The translations under genes and the position numbers were made by a program. Source: Flectonema sp. DT1601 (lineage: Eukaryota > Euglenozoa > Diplonemea > Diplonemida > Diplonemidae). Taken from it: a stretch of DNA of 64,000 nucleotides. The stretch is from contig OZ025817.1 of NCBI GenBank assembly GCA_964019425.1, positions 744,001-808,000 of the forward strand, in the 5' to 3' direction. The notes below the pieces were generated by a model, which searched no databases, was not told the origin of the DNA, and worked only from the letters and a program-made list of their open reading frames with translations. Below, piece by piece: positions 15,365 through 29,295 of the stretch (positions within the stretch are counted from its first letter, which is position 1; each line of letters starts with the position of its first letter).

Positions 15365-18300
15365 CTATACATTTCTCAAGAATCCCATAAGAGAAGGAGG
15401 AGGGACACGTCTTACTTGATGGTTTGCTGTTTCTGGTGGTTTTGGAGAAACACGACCTGCCGCAGGACAGTCATAGATAGAACTGTTGTTCGCAACAGTG
15501 CTGGTGTTATTGTTTTCAATTAAAAGCTCACCATCACATGAATACCTAACAAGAAGACTACTACAAAACTCTTCCAAATCCTCAATGTCATTATAGTAAC
15601 TGCATTCTAGTTGTTCACTATCAACGAGTCCTCTAATGTACTGAACTCTACCAAGTACCTCAGTGAAGTCAGAAATAACCTGAGCTGGTGCTGGTACTAA
15701 CTGATTGCTATACGACTTGTTTCCGTATTGTCCTTTTAGTTTTTTATATTTAGCTTCGAGGGTTTTTAGTTGACCAGCGATAAGTTGAATGACACATTTT
15801 AATGCGACATTTTCAATGTGAAGATTACCCGGAGCAGACACATTAAGTACGTCTATGTTATGATCAGAATCTATAGTAGAATCGTGAGCAATTGGTGACT
15901 CTCCTGGTGATGCTAATGAACTGTAGGCGGCTTGTACTCGCTGAAGGTCTCGTTGGAGTTCATCAGATTTCGCTCCAAGTAGCATTGAGTTCTCTTCGAA
16001 GGTTCTTCTTAGCTCAGATAGAAGTTGTTGTTCTTGATGGTCAGTGAATCCTTGAGACTTTAATATGTGTTCCACTTTATTAAATTCCTGTTGAACGTTA
16101 ATTCTCTCATCATCAATAACTCTGAACTTACCTGCGTTATGTTGAAGCTCTTGAGCTTTCACATTAAGTATTGAAGCAATCTGTTCCATTGTCGTTTCTT
16201 CATCATCGTGTTCCGTGTTAGGATACGGTCCTTCTTCTAATTCTTCAATCTTCTGTCGGAGTGAACTGTTAACCCGAAGTTCATTTTGATAGTTTTCAGT
16301 GACCTGACGAAGTTGTTCACCTAATTGGTGTTCCCAATGCTCTGTGTTTTTGAATGATGGCGTAGCTGGATTTTCAATATTCTCAAGAATTTCAATCCTA
16401 CCCTTTAGTTGATCGTTGATTTCAAGTTGTTCATTGTAGTCATTTGTTAATGTTTTAATCTGCTGTATGAACCCTGTTTCGGTTACGTTATCTGTTTTAA
16501 GTCGATTTCTAAGATCAGTATTCGCCTGTAGTTGATGGTGGTAGTCTTCAAGAACTGATTTTGTTCCATCAGTGTTTTGCAAAGCAGTTAATTGTTTTCT
16601 TAACTCAGAATTAATATGAAGCTGTTCTTGATAGTCTCTCGTGATTAAACGGAGCTGGTCTCTAATCTCACTGTCCCAATCGGAGGGTTGTTCAGAATGA
16701 TTCTTTTCCATCAACTCTCTAGCGCATTGCTCTAATTTATTTTTACAATTTTCAAGCTCCACATCTTTCTGATTATTAAGTTCTCGTTGTTCATATAACA
16801 ATATTTTAATGTTTGCTATTTCGTCTGTCTCTTCCAGATTGTCGTTGTTAGTCAGGCTGTGAAGTCGATTCTGTAAAACGATAATTTCATTATTTTTGGA
16901 TTCGAGTTGAGATACCAAATCAGGAGAAGTGTTCAGATTGATATTGTTTAATTGCGCTGATAATTTAGAAATTGAAATATCCTTTTCTGAGAGAGCATTT
17001 TTGAGATAAGTCATTTCACTGTTTTTAGTTACGTTATCGAGTTTGTGTCTGAGTAGGGAACTGATCTCTACTTGTTCTTCATAGCGAGTAGTGAGTTGAG
17101 CGATCGCATTTGTTAAGTTCTCAATTTCATTGTCTTTTTCAGTGATCACAGAAAGTCCTCCCAGCATCGCAGTATCATCGTTAGTATGGGACATTGCTGA
17201 GAGTTCGCATTCTACGGAAGCGCATTTGCTTTTCCACTCGGCGATCTCGTTGGTCTTGTTGTCAGATTCTTCATTCAAAGTCTTTATGGTTTCCTTTAAA
17301 TACTGCGCTCTTTCTTTCAGAGTTGAAACTTGTTCTTCTGCTTCAGCAAAACTGTCGACAAGTTTTGTCTTATCGAGAGCTAAGAACAGATTCGCCTTTC
17401 GTAATGAACGGAGCTGCTGTTGGATTCCAGTCAGATCCTGAGAAGGTTTCTCTGGTTCTTGTTGTGAAGGTTGTTGTTGTTGTTGTTGTTGTTCTTCAGG
17501 AGAATCTTCAGCCTTTCTCGTTATCTCTTTTGCTATGGCTCGGTAGTCTTCAGCTGTTTGATTTGCTTCTTCCAACTCCTCTTCGAGTTGCCTGATCTTC
17601 TCTCTGAGTAGATCCCCTTCTTGTTCTGCTGCGAGGAATTCTTTACTCAAAGCACTATTCTGAATTGCGATGTTCGCCTGCTTCTCAAGCTGCTGCTGCA
17701 GTCGAGTTACTTCCTTCGCAAGTACTTCGCGATCGATATTCTGTTTGTTGTTTGATAAGAGAAAAGAAAAAGAGTTATTAGTTTACAATATTTTACTACA
17801 ACATAATGATTCATTGCTTTGTATTTTAAAGAACAACAATACATACGATGTCGCTAATGACTACGTTCTGCTTTTCCAGTTGGTGATCTTGTTCTTCACA
17901 AGATTCAAGGAGATCGTGAAGACGGTTTATTTCGAGTTGATTTTCTGACAATTCTTGTCTGGAATCTGATAGTTGAGATTTTTGAATTCCTATCTCTGCT
18001 TCATTGCGAGTGTTCATCGCTTCGAGATCAGCAATCCGAAGTTGAAAGTCTTCCTGTTTGTTAACCAACTCATTAAGTTCAGTTGAGTTACCCAACTGAA
18101 CATTCATTGCCATGTTATCAGATCGGAGAGTGTCACATTGAGATATTAGTTCTGATAAATCATTTTCTAGTTTGTTGTGAATGTCAGAAAGAGATTCCAA
18201 CACATCATCAATACGACTACTATTCGTAGACGATGTGATCTTTGATAATAATGACCTCAGTTGATTAATTGATTCTAATATAAGTGTTGAACTATTCTCG

Positions 18301-21300
18301 TCAGTTATGTCACAGTTTTCAAACTGTTGTTTTAAAGACGATACCTGCGATGATACTTCAGTGTGAGTTTCTTCAGACAACTGATTGTTGATGTCAGAAA
18401 GAAGTTCCGTAATCGTGTCGTTGTTCCTACTGTCGTTTATCGTTTCAGTCAATTGTTTGATTTGATCTTTAATTTCAACCAACTCTTCATCAGATTGGTT
18501 TTCTGATAATAAATTATTTATTTCTGACAGTTGATCTGACACATTTCGACTTTCAGAAAGTTGTAATTCAAGTTGTTGGATTCTCTCTTCAGAGTCAGTA
18601 TTGGTGTTCATCTTCTTAGTTATGATTGAAACCTGACGTTGGATTTCTTTGAGACTTTCTTCAGATCGAAACTGAGACAGCAACTCACTAATTTCAGAAA
18701 GGTGAGATTCAAGTTCCTTTTTTTGATCATCTGACTCGTTACTTTCTAACTGCTGAGTGAGTGAATTGAGAAGCTGCTGAACAGTTTCAACATTTTGTTT
18801 TTCAGACTCCGTATTTGATATCACGTTGCGGATTTCAGAGAGTTGTTGTGCGACTTCATTTGAATCAGCGAGTTGTGACTCCAGCTGACTAATTCTAGTT
18901 TTATATTTATTAATTTCCCCAAGTTGTGATTTGAGAGATTGTAGTTCCTGTTGAACGGGTTTCAATCCTTTGTGAGCTGGTCCTAACTTAGCGACTGAGT
19001 CGGTTAATTCCTTCAGCTGTTGTATTATTGGGGATTGTTGTTCTGTTGTTGAAGTTTCAAGTTTTTGGTCTTCTTCATCAAAATGAACGGAAGAAAGGTG
19101 ATCGTTGATAGACGACAGCTTTAACATTATTTCTTCTAACAGAGTAGGTTCTGAAGTTGAACTGCAGGTTTGTAACTCTTCAGTAATTTGTGTCATTCCG
19201 ACAACAAACGAACGTGTCAGCTGACCATCAGCAGCAATCTGTTCTTCCAAAACCGAAAGCCTCCTTCGAACATTTGAAAACACTCCTCCGGGTTGAGACA
19301 TTGTTAGCATCTGCTTGACTTCTACTAATTGATCGTTCAAAACATCAAACACCCCACTTGTTGGTGTCGGTTGTGAGCGAACTGTTTCTTTTAGGTCTTC
19401 GATCTCTTCCAACGCGAGTTCTAATTCCTGTCGATCAACAGAATGAGATTTATTTAATTTGATAATCTCATCATCCGATTGTTGTAATTTAGTTTTCAGA
19501 TCACCAACTTCATTAAGTGCGGTGCTGAGTTGTTCTCTCAGAACGTTCGATCGTCCAGTTGGTGATTGCAGCTCTTTTTTGAGTTCAGAAATCTCTTCGT
19601 TTGCTAATTCTAACTCGTCTCGTAGATGCGAAGCAGTCGATTCCCTTGCCGGTGTTATCGACTGAAGTTCTATTTTCAACTCACCGATCTCCTCAGCTGC
19701 AAGTTGCAACTTCTCTTCCAGTTCAGGAATCCGAGAAGCTTCTTCAGTTTTAATTTGAAGCTGTTCGCGTAACTCTGACTCAGCAGGTGGTTGCAACTGC
19801 TCAGGTGATTCGGTTCTTTGTAATGAAAGATTTTCTAACTCTGTTCGTAATGATGTGATTTCTTGAGTGGCTTCTTCAAGTTTGATTTTACTGTCACTTT
19901 GTTGACGTTCACTCTCTTCAAGAGTTTCAGTTGGATCTTTCTTTGATGTCAATTCTTTTTGTAATAATGAGATCTGCTGAATAGCTTCTTCAAGGTTTAC
20001 TTGTGTAGATTTCAGTTCTTCTTTTAGTTGATTATTGCCTTCGAGAGCTTCATCAGATAGCGAGTTGTTGTTTTCAATTGTTTTAAGACTTGTCTTCAGT
20101 CTATCAGCTTCTTCAAGTGATGAAGTTAGTTTTGAAGTTAATTCATTACTCAACTCTTTAGCAGTGAGTAGTTCATTTCCTTGTTGTGATAACTTTTGTT
20201 TAAGAGAAGTGATATTGGACTCCAACAGAGTGTCATTCTTTGAGTCTTCAGTTATGTTAGATATCTCCATCAGAGATTCTTCTTCTCGTTGTTTCACAGT
20301 TGCTTTCTCTAATTTCCGTTTTAGGTTTTCAATTTCCTCGGATGCTACTTTCAGTTTAGATTCAAATACATCACTCTCAACAGAGTGTTTTGAGGGCTCT
20401 TCTTGTAACTTACTTTCGAGAGAGGCTGCGTGTGATTTTAACTTGAGGAGTTGTTCAGACCTTTCAGTAAGCTGTTGATTCAATAACTCATTAGCTGATG
20501 TGGTGTCTCCTTCTCGTAACTTAGAAGTGGCCTTATCTAATCTTTGTTTCAATCTGGACACTTCTGACTGATGTTGTTCCTTTTCTGATTCTAAATCATC
20601 ATTCGCATCGCTGAGTTGGATATTCAACGAATCGAGTTGTAATTTCTGCTGACGGATGTCTCCCTTTAGAGTTCGAATATCACTTTGTTGGGACTCACGA
20701 AGGTTGTCAATCTCTGATTCTAACTCCTCACTGCGAGTGATTGCTTCCTTGTTGCAACGATTCTGTTGTTGGTGAAGTTGGAAATAATAAATAAAAAAAG
20801 ATAAAAGTAAGAAGGTGAGTAACAGTACATACCTCTTCGGTTATGTCGGAGAGTTTCTTTCTAAGAGACGTGGTTGTCTGCCTTTCAGAATCGAGGTAAC
20901 CTTGTAGAGTGACTGCGCTGTGTTGTAGTTCTTCCACTTCCTGAACCGGATGACTTTCACGATGAAGATTTAATTTATTTATTTCTGAAAGATCATTTCT
21001 TGCAGTCTGTAGTTCCTCTCGAAGTATTGAGATTCTTTTCTGAGACTCAGCGACTCGTGTTTTCTGATCCGCCACCGAATCTCTCTCAAGCTGCAGAGAT
21101 TCTACCAAGTGTTCATTATCTATCTTTGCATCCTCTAGCTGTGATCTCATGTTCATTTCGAGTAGTTGTAGTTGTCTGTGTTTCTTGTTTGCTTCTCGAA
21201 GTCCATCAGTTGCTGACACGTTTTCCTTCTTTAACTCGCTGTAGTCATTTGTTAATGTTTCAAGTTGTTGATAAATTGATTCTTTTTGAAGATGTACTTC

Positions 21301-24300
21301 CTGAAGGCGGTTTGAATTCGTTTCGGAGTCACTTGTCTTTAAAGATAATTGTTCTCTTAGAGATGATGACGTCTCTCTCTCTGATTCAAGTTCTGTTTGG
21401 AGTTGTTGTATTTCAGAAAACTTCTCAGCGTCTTGCTGGGAGATCTTCTTCTGCAAAGAATTCATCTTTTTTCGTAAATTTGTATTCGCGTCTCGAGTCG
21501 CTGCGAGGTCTTCCTCGACGTTGTACTCGTCCAAAACGCTGTCCTGTTTTAACAACAATGAAACTCGTTTTCTCAAAGCTGCGCTGATCTCTCTCTCCTC
21601 AGCAACTGAAGCTTCCAACTCAGAACGGATTTGTTCCTGTTTGATGTGATGCTGTTCAATAGTCGTATTGTCAGTTTCACTTTTTTGTGACATCACAGAC
21701 ACTCGATTCTGCAACACTTCGCATTTTGAATTTGCAGAGTCAAGTTCCGACTGAAGCTGTTCACTCGCAAACACCAAATCTGAGTTTTTCTGAGCACCCA
21801 CTTGAAGGTCTGTCAACTTCTTTCTTAACAAAGAATTACTTTCTCTCTCAGTGTCAATTGCTGTTGAAAGTTCATCCTTGTTGGACTGCATAGATGTAAT
21901 CTTCTTTTCTAATACGGAAATCTTTTTTTTAAAAGTATTATTTTCATCATCGTCTTTCACAATACTGCCATCACTACTAGTCTGAGATAAGCGTCTCTTC
22001 ATGGAGAGGACGTTAGAACGTTCCACTTCAAGGATCTGCATCATGTCTTGGAGTTCTGTGTGAGAATCGTCTTCTACTTGAGCGACCTTCTTTTGAAGAT
22101 CTGAAAGTTTCTTTCGAAGGGAACTATTTGCGTCTCTCTGTTCTTCAAGTTCTTGAGCTGTAGTCGTATTGTCTGCTACCATTGATTCTATCCTTCGTAG
22201 ACTGTCAGAATGCTTTTTCTTTAAGAAAGTTATCGTCTCCTCACTGCTGGCATTATTATCAGAAGCTACTAAAAGTTCAGCCCGAAGACTGTCATTTTCC
22301 TTCTTCAATGTGGAAGTGTTGCTGCTGGCTGATTGGAGAGGTTCACTTTGGTTATTCTCACTTTCACTGAGTTTCTTTTGAATTCCAGCCAACCTCTCTC
22401 GCAGAACATCAACTGTTCGATTGCTTTCAAGAAGCTCTTCAGAATTAAGAGAGGAAGAGTTTTGAAGTAGATTATTATATTTCCTCTTTAGTGCAGCATG
22501 TGACTGTTGCTCTTCTTGAAGAGAATCCCTAAGAGAGCTGGATTCTGACTGTTGTGTGCGAAGATCCATTTCAATTGCGGAACACTTCTTTCTCAACTTT
22601 TCCTGTTGGTCGTTAAGAGATGTTGTCAGCTGCTCGAGTTCACTCTCTCTATTATCAAATGATTCTTTTAGTTTCCTTTGTAGTTCAGAGAGTTTCTTTC
22701 TTTGAGTAGAAACTGTTTCTTGTTCCTTCATCAACGTGGAGGTCAAAGCTTCTATTTCACTGTCGCGTTCTCTCTCTGTCTCGGAAGTTTGCTGTTTCAA
22801 TTCGTTGAATCGTTTTTGAAGATCCGATACTTTTCTCTTTTCAGAATCTAAATTACTCAAAACGGTATCGTTGGATTCCTCCGTAGTGGAAAGCTCTTTG
22901 ACGAGATCGTTGATTTTCTTACGAAGGATGGCATTCTGATTACGTTCTTCCTGTAGTTCTGTTCTAATGAGGTTGTAGTCAATTGACTCATCAGAAGGTA
23001 ATCCTTGAAGTTCAGATACCTTCTTTCGAAGAGATGCGTTACTCTCACGTTCACTCGCTAGTACTGATTCGATGGTGTGAATGTCTTCCTTTTTATCTTC
23101 TTCTGTCTCTTGAAGCTTTCTCGTTAAATCTAAATTCTTTCTCTCAACTTCAGACAATTTCTTCCGAAGATTAGCAGCTGCTTGGGCATCCGCTGTCTTC
23201 AGATCCTCAGATTCCAACTGCCAGTCTGAAATCCTTTTTTCTAATTCATTATTAATGTCTTCAGAAATAACTAACTGCTGCTCTACCTGATGGAGGTCGC
23301 TGTGAAGTTTCTTCGCCTGATCAGTGGCTTGATTTTCAGCGTCTTGTGCTGATGTGTATTCAGTTTGAAGAGTCGCATAGTCGAGCTGTAGTTTGTTGTG
23401 TTGCTTTCGAAGTGAAGTCAATTGATCCTTTGAGCTACTGACTGCCTCAGTTAAAATGTCATTATCTATCTTTTGACTTGATAAGTCTTCCCTTTGCTGT
23501 GACACCTCTCGTTGATTTGATAAAACTTCTTTTTGAAGAGATTTGGTACGTTCTTCGTAGCTGTTGGTCTTGTCGTCTAATTCAGAGTAATCCTTTTTGA
23601 GCGTTGCTATTAAGTCTTTTGATGTCTGTAGTTCTAATTCGAGACTAGTTTTCTCACGACTGTTCAGGTCTTCCCTCTCATCGAGTGCGTTTGTCTTTTG
23701 AATGAGCTCCAATTCAGTTTCAACTAATTTAGTTTTCATGTCTTCAAAAGACGAAGCTGCCAACTCCAAAGTTGCGATTTGAGATTCAGATGTTTGTAAC
23801 TTCTGTTTTAAATCATCGATTTCTGTTTGAAGAATCTTTTGGTTACTTTCGTAGTTTTCATTTTTATCATTTAAGGTCTCCACCTGTTGTTGTAAAACTT
23901 TAACCGTGTCCTTGGTAATTTCAATTTCAGAGTCTAAGGCTTTTTGCTCGTCGAGGAAGAGATTTTCTTTCTCTTCAAGTGCGTTTGTTTTTTGAACGAG
24001 AGCCATTTCCGCTTCGCTCAACTTCAGCTTTAGGTCGTCGACTAGCGACGATGGTTTCGTCACTGCGGACAGCTCAGACTTTGTAGACTCAAGTTGTTGT
24101 TCGCATGAAATTAGTTTTTGTTGTTGTTCAGATTCCGTTGTCGTTAAATTTTTTATGTTTTTCTTAAGATCGTTAACTTCCTTTTTATATAATTCCACTT
24201 CACTGTTGGTGACGCTGTCGCATTGCTCACACTGTTGTTCCAATCGACGAATTTCCTTTTTAAAAGTTTTAATTTCGTCATTTGCAGTCTGTTGTTGGGT

Positions 24301-27231
24301 TGCGAGTTCCTCAGTTAGACGTCTGTTTTCATTTTTAATATCAGTGAGGTGCTGATCTGATCGTTGTGATTGTCTTATCGAAGCATCTCTCTCAGCTCTG
24401 TCACCAGAAGCGGCTAATTGAACGTCCTCAAAACGGCGAGTGGTGTCTGCTTCTGTTGATTGCAATTTACGAAAATCTTTTTTCAGTTCTCGTAACTCTG
24501 AAGTTGTGGTTTCATAAGCAAGAGCGGCCTCTGACAGCTGAGTGTTCGCATCATCGAGACTATGCTGCAAGTCAGTCGATTTTGATAACTCTGCGGAGTA
24601 TTTTTTCTTAAGAGCGAGATTCGTTTGTTCAGACTGCTCAAACAACACTTTGTGAACATCTGAAGAAGAATTATCCTGCTCAGCCCACTCAGATGTGTGC
24701 GACCTCCTCGGTGGTGATGACGAATACGATGACCCTCTTTTAGGTGAGGCTGTGTCGAGAACTGATTGGAATCTTTTTAAAGCGTCGTCCCGTTCATTTT
24801 CAGTTTCTGAAAGTGCTGCTTCTAAATGTTCAATTTGACGTTTCATTGCTGAGCGAACTTCTTCACCACTCGAATTATCTTCCAGTAGTTCTCGTAGTTG
24901 TTCATTTGCTTGTTTTAGTTGCTCTTCGTTACTATGAAGTGAAACACCTTCTTTAAAACTGATATTAACCTCCTCAATCCTTTCTAATAATTCTTTATTA
25001 GAACTCTTCAGGTTCAGAACTTCTTTTTCTAAAATTTCAACTGCTGATTTAAGTTCGTTATTATTTTCAGAAAGGTTTTTATTTTGATTTTGAAGATGCT
25101 GAAGCCGACTCAACTTGTCATTAGAAACCTGTTCTCGATGAGATTCTCGAATTTGATTTTTCTCTGATTGTAATAAAAGAACAGTTGTATTCAGATCACT
25201 GAGCTGGTCCTCAAGTTCGGCAATTCGATCGGAAGACTGTTGTAGTTCTAAAGCACTACTCAGGTCAGTTGATGACTGCTGAATAGTACTTTCGGAAAGC
25301 CGTTTTCGTAGATCAGATTGGACTGTTGTCAGTTCGCTCATTCTTTTTTTGAGTTGTGCGTTTTCAACTTCCGATAGTTGTGATAAGCCTTTAGTCTCTG
25401 ATAGCTCTCTCTCGAGATCAGCTACTCTACCTGATGAGACGGAAAGCTCTTCTCGTATTGAAGTGATATCAGATATTTGTGTTGATAATTGAGTTCTGAG
25501 TTCCTTTTGTTTGATTGAGTAGTCATTTACGGTTGCGCTCAGTCGTTCATTTTCAACTTTTAAGATGTTTGCAGTTCCTCTTTCTGCCGTCAACAGGTCC
25601 TCGGCTTCTGACAGCCTCATCACTGCTGCTTGACGTTCCTCATCAGAAGTTGCTTTTTGAATTGTTAGTTCGGTCAGGTTTTGTTGTTGTTGTTTTATTT
25701 TAACATCTTTCAGGGAGCTAGTTTTTTGAAAATCAGTGATTTCGCGCTCGTGGGCACTGAGAGATGCTTCGCACTCAGCGATGACTTCTGCCTGTTGTAA
25801 TTTAATATCATTTTCTGATAATTCCAAACTGGTGACCAACTCCTTCAATGACTGATTAGTAATCGTCTCACCTTCTAATGCTGCTTTTAAATGTGGAACC
25901 TGTGCTGCTGTAGAAGCAATCTCTGCTGATGTCCTCTCAGCGGTCAGTCTTGCAGTTACGGCAAGTTGGAGTTCTTGGTGAAGGTCTGATCGTTCGATGT
26001 TGAATCTCGTCTCAAGTGTGTCGGTTATTTCTTCTTCTTTTTCAACTAAGATCAATTGGAGGTCAGTACTGATATCATTACAACGCATTAGATCTTCAGC
26101 TTGAGATGCAACAGTTTTATTTAGTTCATCGATGAGTTGATCTTTTTGTGATTCCATTCTCGTGAACTTTACTTTTAGTGAATTCGTTTGATCTTGAAAA
26201 GCAGTTTGAGCGATTGAAAGGTCTTCTCGGAGTCTTTGACACTCGTCACTGTCAAAGGGAGAGTCGTGTCCCCATATGAGTATTTCTTTATCAGCAGCAC
26301 CAGACCATAGCTCACAAATTTCTCGTTGAGCCACAACTTTTGTTATAATTGTAATAAAGTTGTTATGATCATCTAGCCTTCTCAGTAAATTAAAATCAAC
26401 GCTGTGCCAGACACAGATAGTTCTGTCATTAGAACCTGACCAGACTTCATGATCAATTTCAATTAAACTTGTGACTGCACCATCGTGTTCTTCAAGAGTG
26501 ATGACAAGTTCGAATGTAGAGCCGTCGTATATTTGAATCACACCGTCATCACCGCCTGTCCATATAAAGTGATTCTGTGTAGGTAGGAGTACTCTCACTG
26601 ATTGGCTGTGGGCGTGGATTCGTTTTACGGATTCACCTGTGCTGATTTTCCAGACTCTTACAGTTGTGTCATCACTAGCGGAGATCAGCTGACCAGCATA
26701 GCAGTGGACATGTCGAACACCTCCTCCGTGTCCAAGTATAAATCGAACAACTTTAAAGTCCTGTGACTTCCATTGAATTATTTGAAAATCAGCACTTCCA
26801 CTAAAAGCAAATTCACCATAGTCACTTGTGATTGAATGAACTGTTGACGTGTGACGCTTGAACTCTCCATCAGGAACTTCTCGACTGGTGGCAGCGCTGT
26901 AAACTTTTATAACACCTGAAGAGTACCCGACCCAAACTTGTTTTCTGTTTGAGATATAAAATATTGAGGCTGGATAGCCACATCGTTCTGTCTCATCAAC
27001 CATAGATACAACTTTTAATCTCGGGTCACGAATGACTATTTGACCAGCCTTTGTAGATGTCCAAACTCTTCCCATAACATAACAGGCACATCTTAAATCT
27101 GTGAGCGAGTCATGAAAGGTCGCTACTACTTCTCTGTCTCTAACTACTTCTGTAGCAGCAACAGTTTTCGCAGTCATTCTACTGAACCCGCTCGCCATAC
27201 TTGTGGACCTCGCAGCTCGAGATGAAGGCAT
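15365..27231 (-). CDS. Giant WD40-repeat and coiled-coil protein (3,896 residues)
   Basis: Three exons on the minus strand: 27231-20833, 20762-17847, 17740-15365, all phase 0, with GTATGT donors and introns of 70 and 106 bp. Residues about 25-330 form a WD40 propeller; repeat ends such as TTVRVWKISTGE, GVIQIYDGST and RTICVWHSVD are clear. From about residue 335 almost to the end the protein is heptad-rich coiled coil, high in Glu, Gln, Ser and Lys. A motif like LRKKLSxLQ recurs about 18 times between residues ~600 and ~2130 (for example LRKKVSELQ, LRKRVSLLL, MKRRLSQ). The end (PPPSLMGFLRNV) is not coiled. Architecture and size fit a large cytoskeletal scaffold of the flagellum, flagellum attachment or basal body, but no named orthologue is recognised. 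CTACAG ends 20 bases before the ATG, a good trans-splice acceptor. Confidence 0.75.
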
Positions 27232-27667
27232 CTCGAAACAACGATATTGTCCTGTAGGAAATGTGTTTAGATTTAATTAAAATAAAATGATTGTCAGTTC
27301 AGAAGAGTTCCATTAGCTGTAAAGGCTTTTTATCCGTAAAAAAAAGGAAAAAAAAATTTCTCGTCTGTTTCTTTTTTTTTTTTTTTTTTTCTTCATGGTG
27401 CAATTTTTTTTTTTTCTCTTTCATTTGGCCATTCGTGCACGAAGTGCACAAACAAAATACCGTTCGATGGGCACAACCTAATTCAGTCGCGCAGGATATT
27501 CGCAAGACCTCCACAAGAGTTGGGCTCAGTGGGTTAAAACCTGTTCCTTATGTACGGAAAGTGGGAACGCATTTGTTTATTATTTACGAATAATTTATTT
27601 GTCAGTTAATTTGTTTCAGATTCAGTTCAGTTCAACTGATCGTGTACTGCAGTAAACAATTAGAAGT
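27232..27667. other. intergenic spacer
   Basis: Contains A and T runs (27337-27357, 27371-27390, 27404-27415) and the acceptor for the WD40 gene. Open frames here are homopolymer artefacts. Confidence 0.5.
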
Positions 27668-28651
27668 TTACTTCTCGTGACCCTCCATTACGTTCTTACC
27701 CTTTGACCACATACCAGCCTTCCACATGTCAGACATACCAGTCTCTCCAGCAGCACCTTCCTTCTGAAGGTAGTCAATGAATGATTGTGGCTTCTTTCCG
27801 GTCAAGTTGTAGAAGTCAGGTGAGCATCTGGTGTAGAATCCATTTCTCAAGTATTCGAAGAACGCTCTTCTCTGTGGTCCGAAGTCCTTCTCAAAGGCGT
27901 CGATGTCTTGTGGTCTGTACTCAACTGGCTTACCGAGAGCCTTAGCAAGGTCAGCAGCAACATCGTACATAGACATTGGAGTTGGTCCAGTAAGATCGTA
28001 GAACTTGTTTCCGTGTCTCTCAACTCCTTCGAGGAAGCAAACAGCGGCGGCCTCACCAATGTCATTGGTGGATACGAAACTGTTCTTGGTGGCTCCGAGT
28101 GGAGACTGAAAGAATCCGTGCTCGTCGATGTTGCCGGTTTCTGGCTTGACAATGTGTCCTTGGAAGAAGTTGGCTCTCAGGGTGGTGGTGGTCTTTGGAA
28201 GGTGCTTGAGGAGAACCTTCTCGTCTCTCCAGTATCCTCTGAGCATTCCCGGAACCGCCTCTCCTTCCATCGAAGAGTGAACCTTCTCGTCGTATGACGC
28301 GGTTAAGTCATCAGCTCCAAAGCAAGAAAGACGGACGGCGTGCTTGACGGTTCCGACTTCTCCAATAGCGTCACAGAACTTAGCGTGACCGTCAGCAACT
28401 GGGTCAGGGTTAGCAGAGAATACCTGAGTCATTCCATCAAGAGCTGGCTTGAATGTTTCTTCCTTTGAGTAGTCAAACTGAACGACCTCATCAACTCCCA
28501 GCTTCTTAAGGAAGTCTGCCTTGTCCGGGGAGTGAACAGCAGCTCTGATGAAGACATCTCTTCCATTCTTTTTAGCAGCGACCAAGTGGGCGATCACCTC
28601 CTTACCAACACGGCCAGTAGCCTGGGTGATTAAAACCTTAACAGATGACAT
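27668..28651 (-). CDS. NmrA-like NAD(P)-binding protein, copy 1
   Basis: 327 residues, intronless. The N-terminus has a beta strand and a dinucleotide-binding loop (VLITQATGRVGKEV). The usual first Gly of GATGxxG is replaced by Gln, while ATGRVG is kept. Further NmrA/SDR-like blocks are RLSCFGADDL, TLRANFFQGH and the substrate-domain stretch FYDLTGPTPMSMYDVAADLA. Atypical SDRs of this class act as redox-sensing regulators or NAD(P)H-dependent reductases; activity and substrate are not predictable. Codons are richer in G and C at third positions than in neighbouring genes, which may mean high expression. ATAACAG ends 9 bases before the ATG. A near-identical copy lies upstream at 29296-30279. 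Confidence 0.75.
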   Translation of the reverse strand: MSSVKVLITQATGRVGKEVIAHLVAAKKNGRDVFIRAAVHSPDKADFLKKLGVDEVVQFDYSKEETFKPALDGMTQVFSANPDPVADGHAKFCDAIGEVGTVKHAVRLSCFGADDLTASYDEKVHSSMEGEAVPGMLRGYWRDEKVLLKHLPKTTTTLRANFFQGHIVKPETGNIDEHGFFQSPLGATKNSFVSTNDIGEAAAVCFLEGVERHGNKFYDLTGPTPMSMYDVAADLAKALGKPVEYRPQDIDAFEKDFGPQRRAFFEYLRNGFYTRCSPDFYNLTGKKPQSFIDYLQKEGAAGETGMSDMWKAGMWSKGKNVMEGHEK

Positions 28652-29295
28652 TTGTAAGGACTGTTATACGAAAGTAATGTTAACAAACTCATGTCTGTCA
28701 ATCACAAGTAGTAACAACATCCTTCACTCATATTATTTTCTGTATGAAACAGAGGTCTAAAATCAAAGACTGAAACAAGAAAACCTACTTCACTACACTG
28801 TTACACGGTGCGCGCATTTCTTTTTCTTTTCAATTTTTTACCGTATTGTTACTGGCTGATTGATTGAAACACCAGCTAAGATACTTTTTCTTTTCCCATT
28901 TTTTTTTTTTTCCACGAAGAGTACAAATGAAGTTATCCCAACGCTCAGCAAACCGACAAGGATAACGTGATTCAGTATGTCAACTGTCTTATGAATTGTC
29001 CGTTTTTTTTTTATTTCGTACGAAAATGCTGTCTGTCAGGTTAAATAATCATAGGTTGCTTCTTTTTTGATCGACTTAGCGAGGAGAAACCAGAGAAAAG
29101 AGTGAACTGTCACAGAACACTCTGTTAATTTGTGGCTTGCATGAGCTTTAGGGCTCGAATGAAGCTAATTTGGGGAAGGAAAGGAAATTCTGACAAACCG
29201 TTAAAGACGGGAAGGGAGGGAGATAGAAATTTTCTTTTTAGTTCTCCTCGACAACTTTCTTTTGATTCCCACTAGTAAGCCTGAGGTAGGCATAT
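28652..29295. other. intergenic spacer between the two NmrA-like genes
   Basis: About 640 bases unlike the spacer upstream of copy 2, so the recent sequence exchange between the two genes did not include this DNA. It contains T runs near 28897-28911 and 29003-29012. No gene was seen. Confidence 0.5.
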
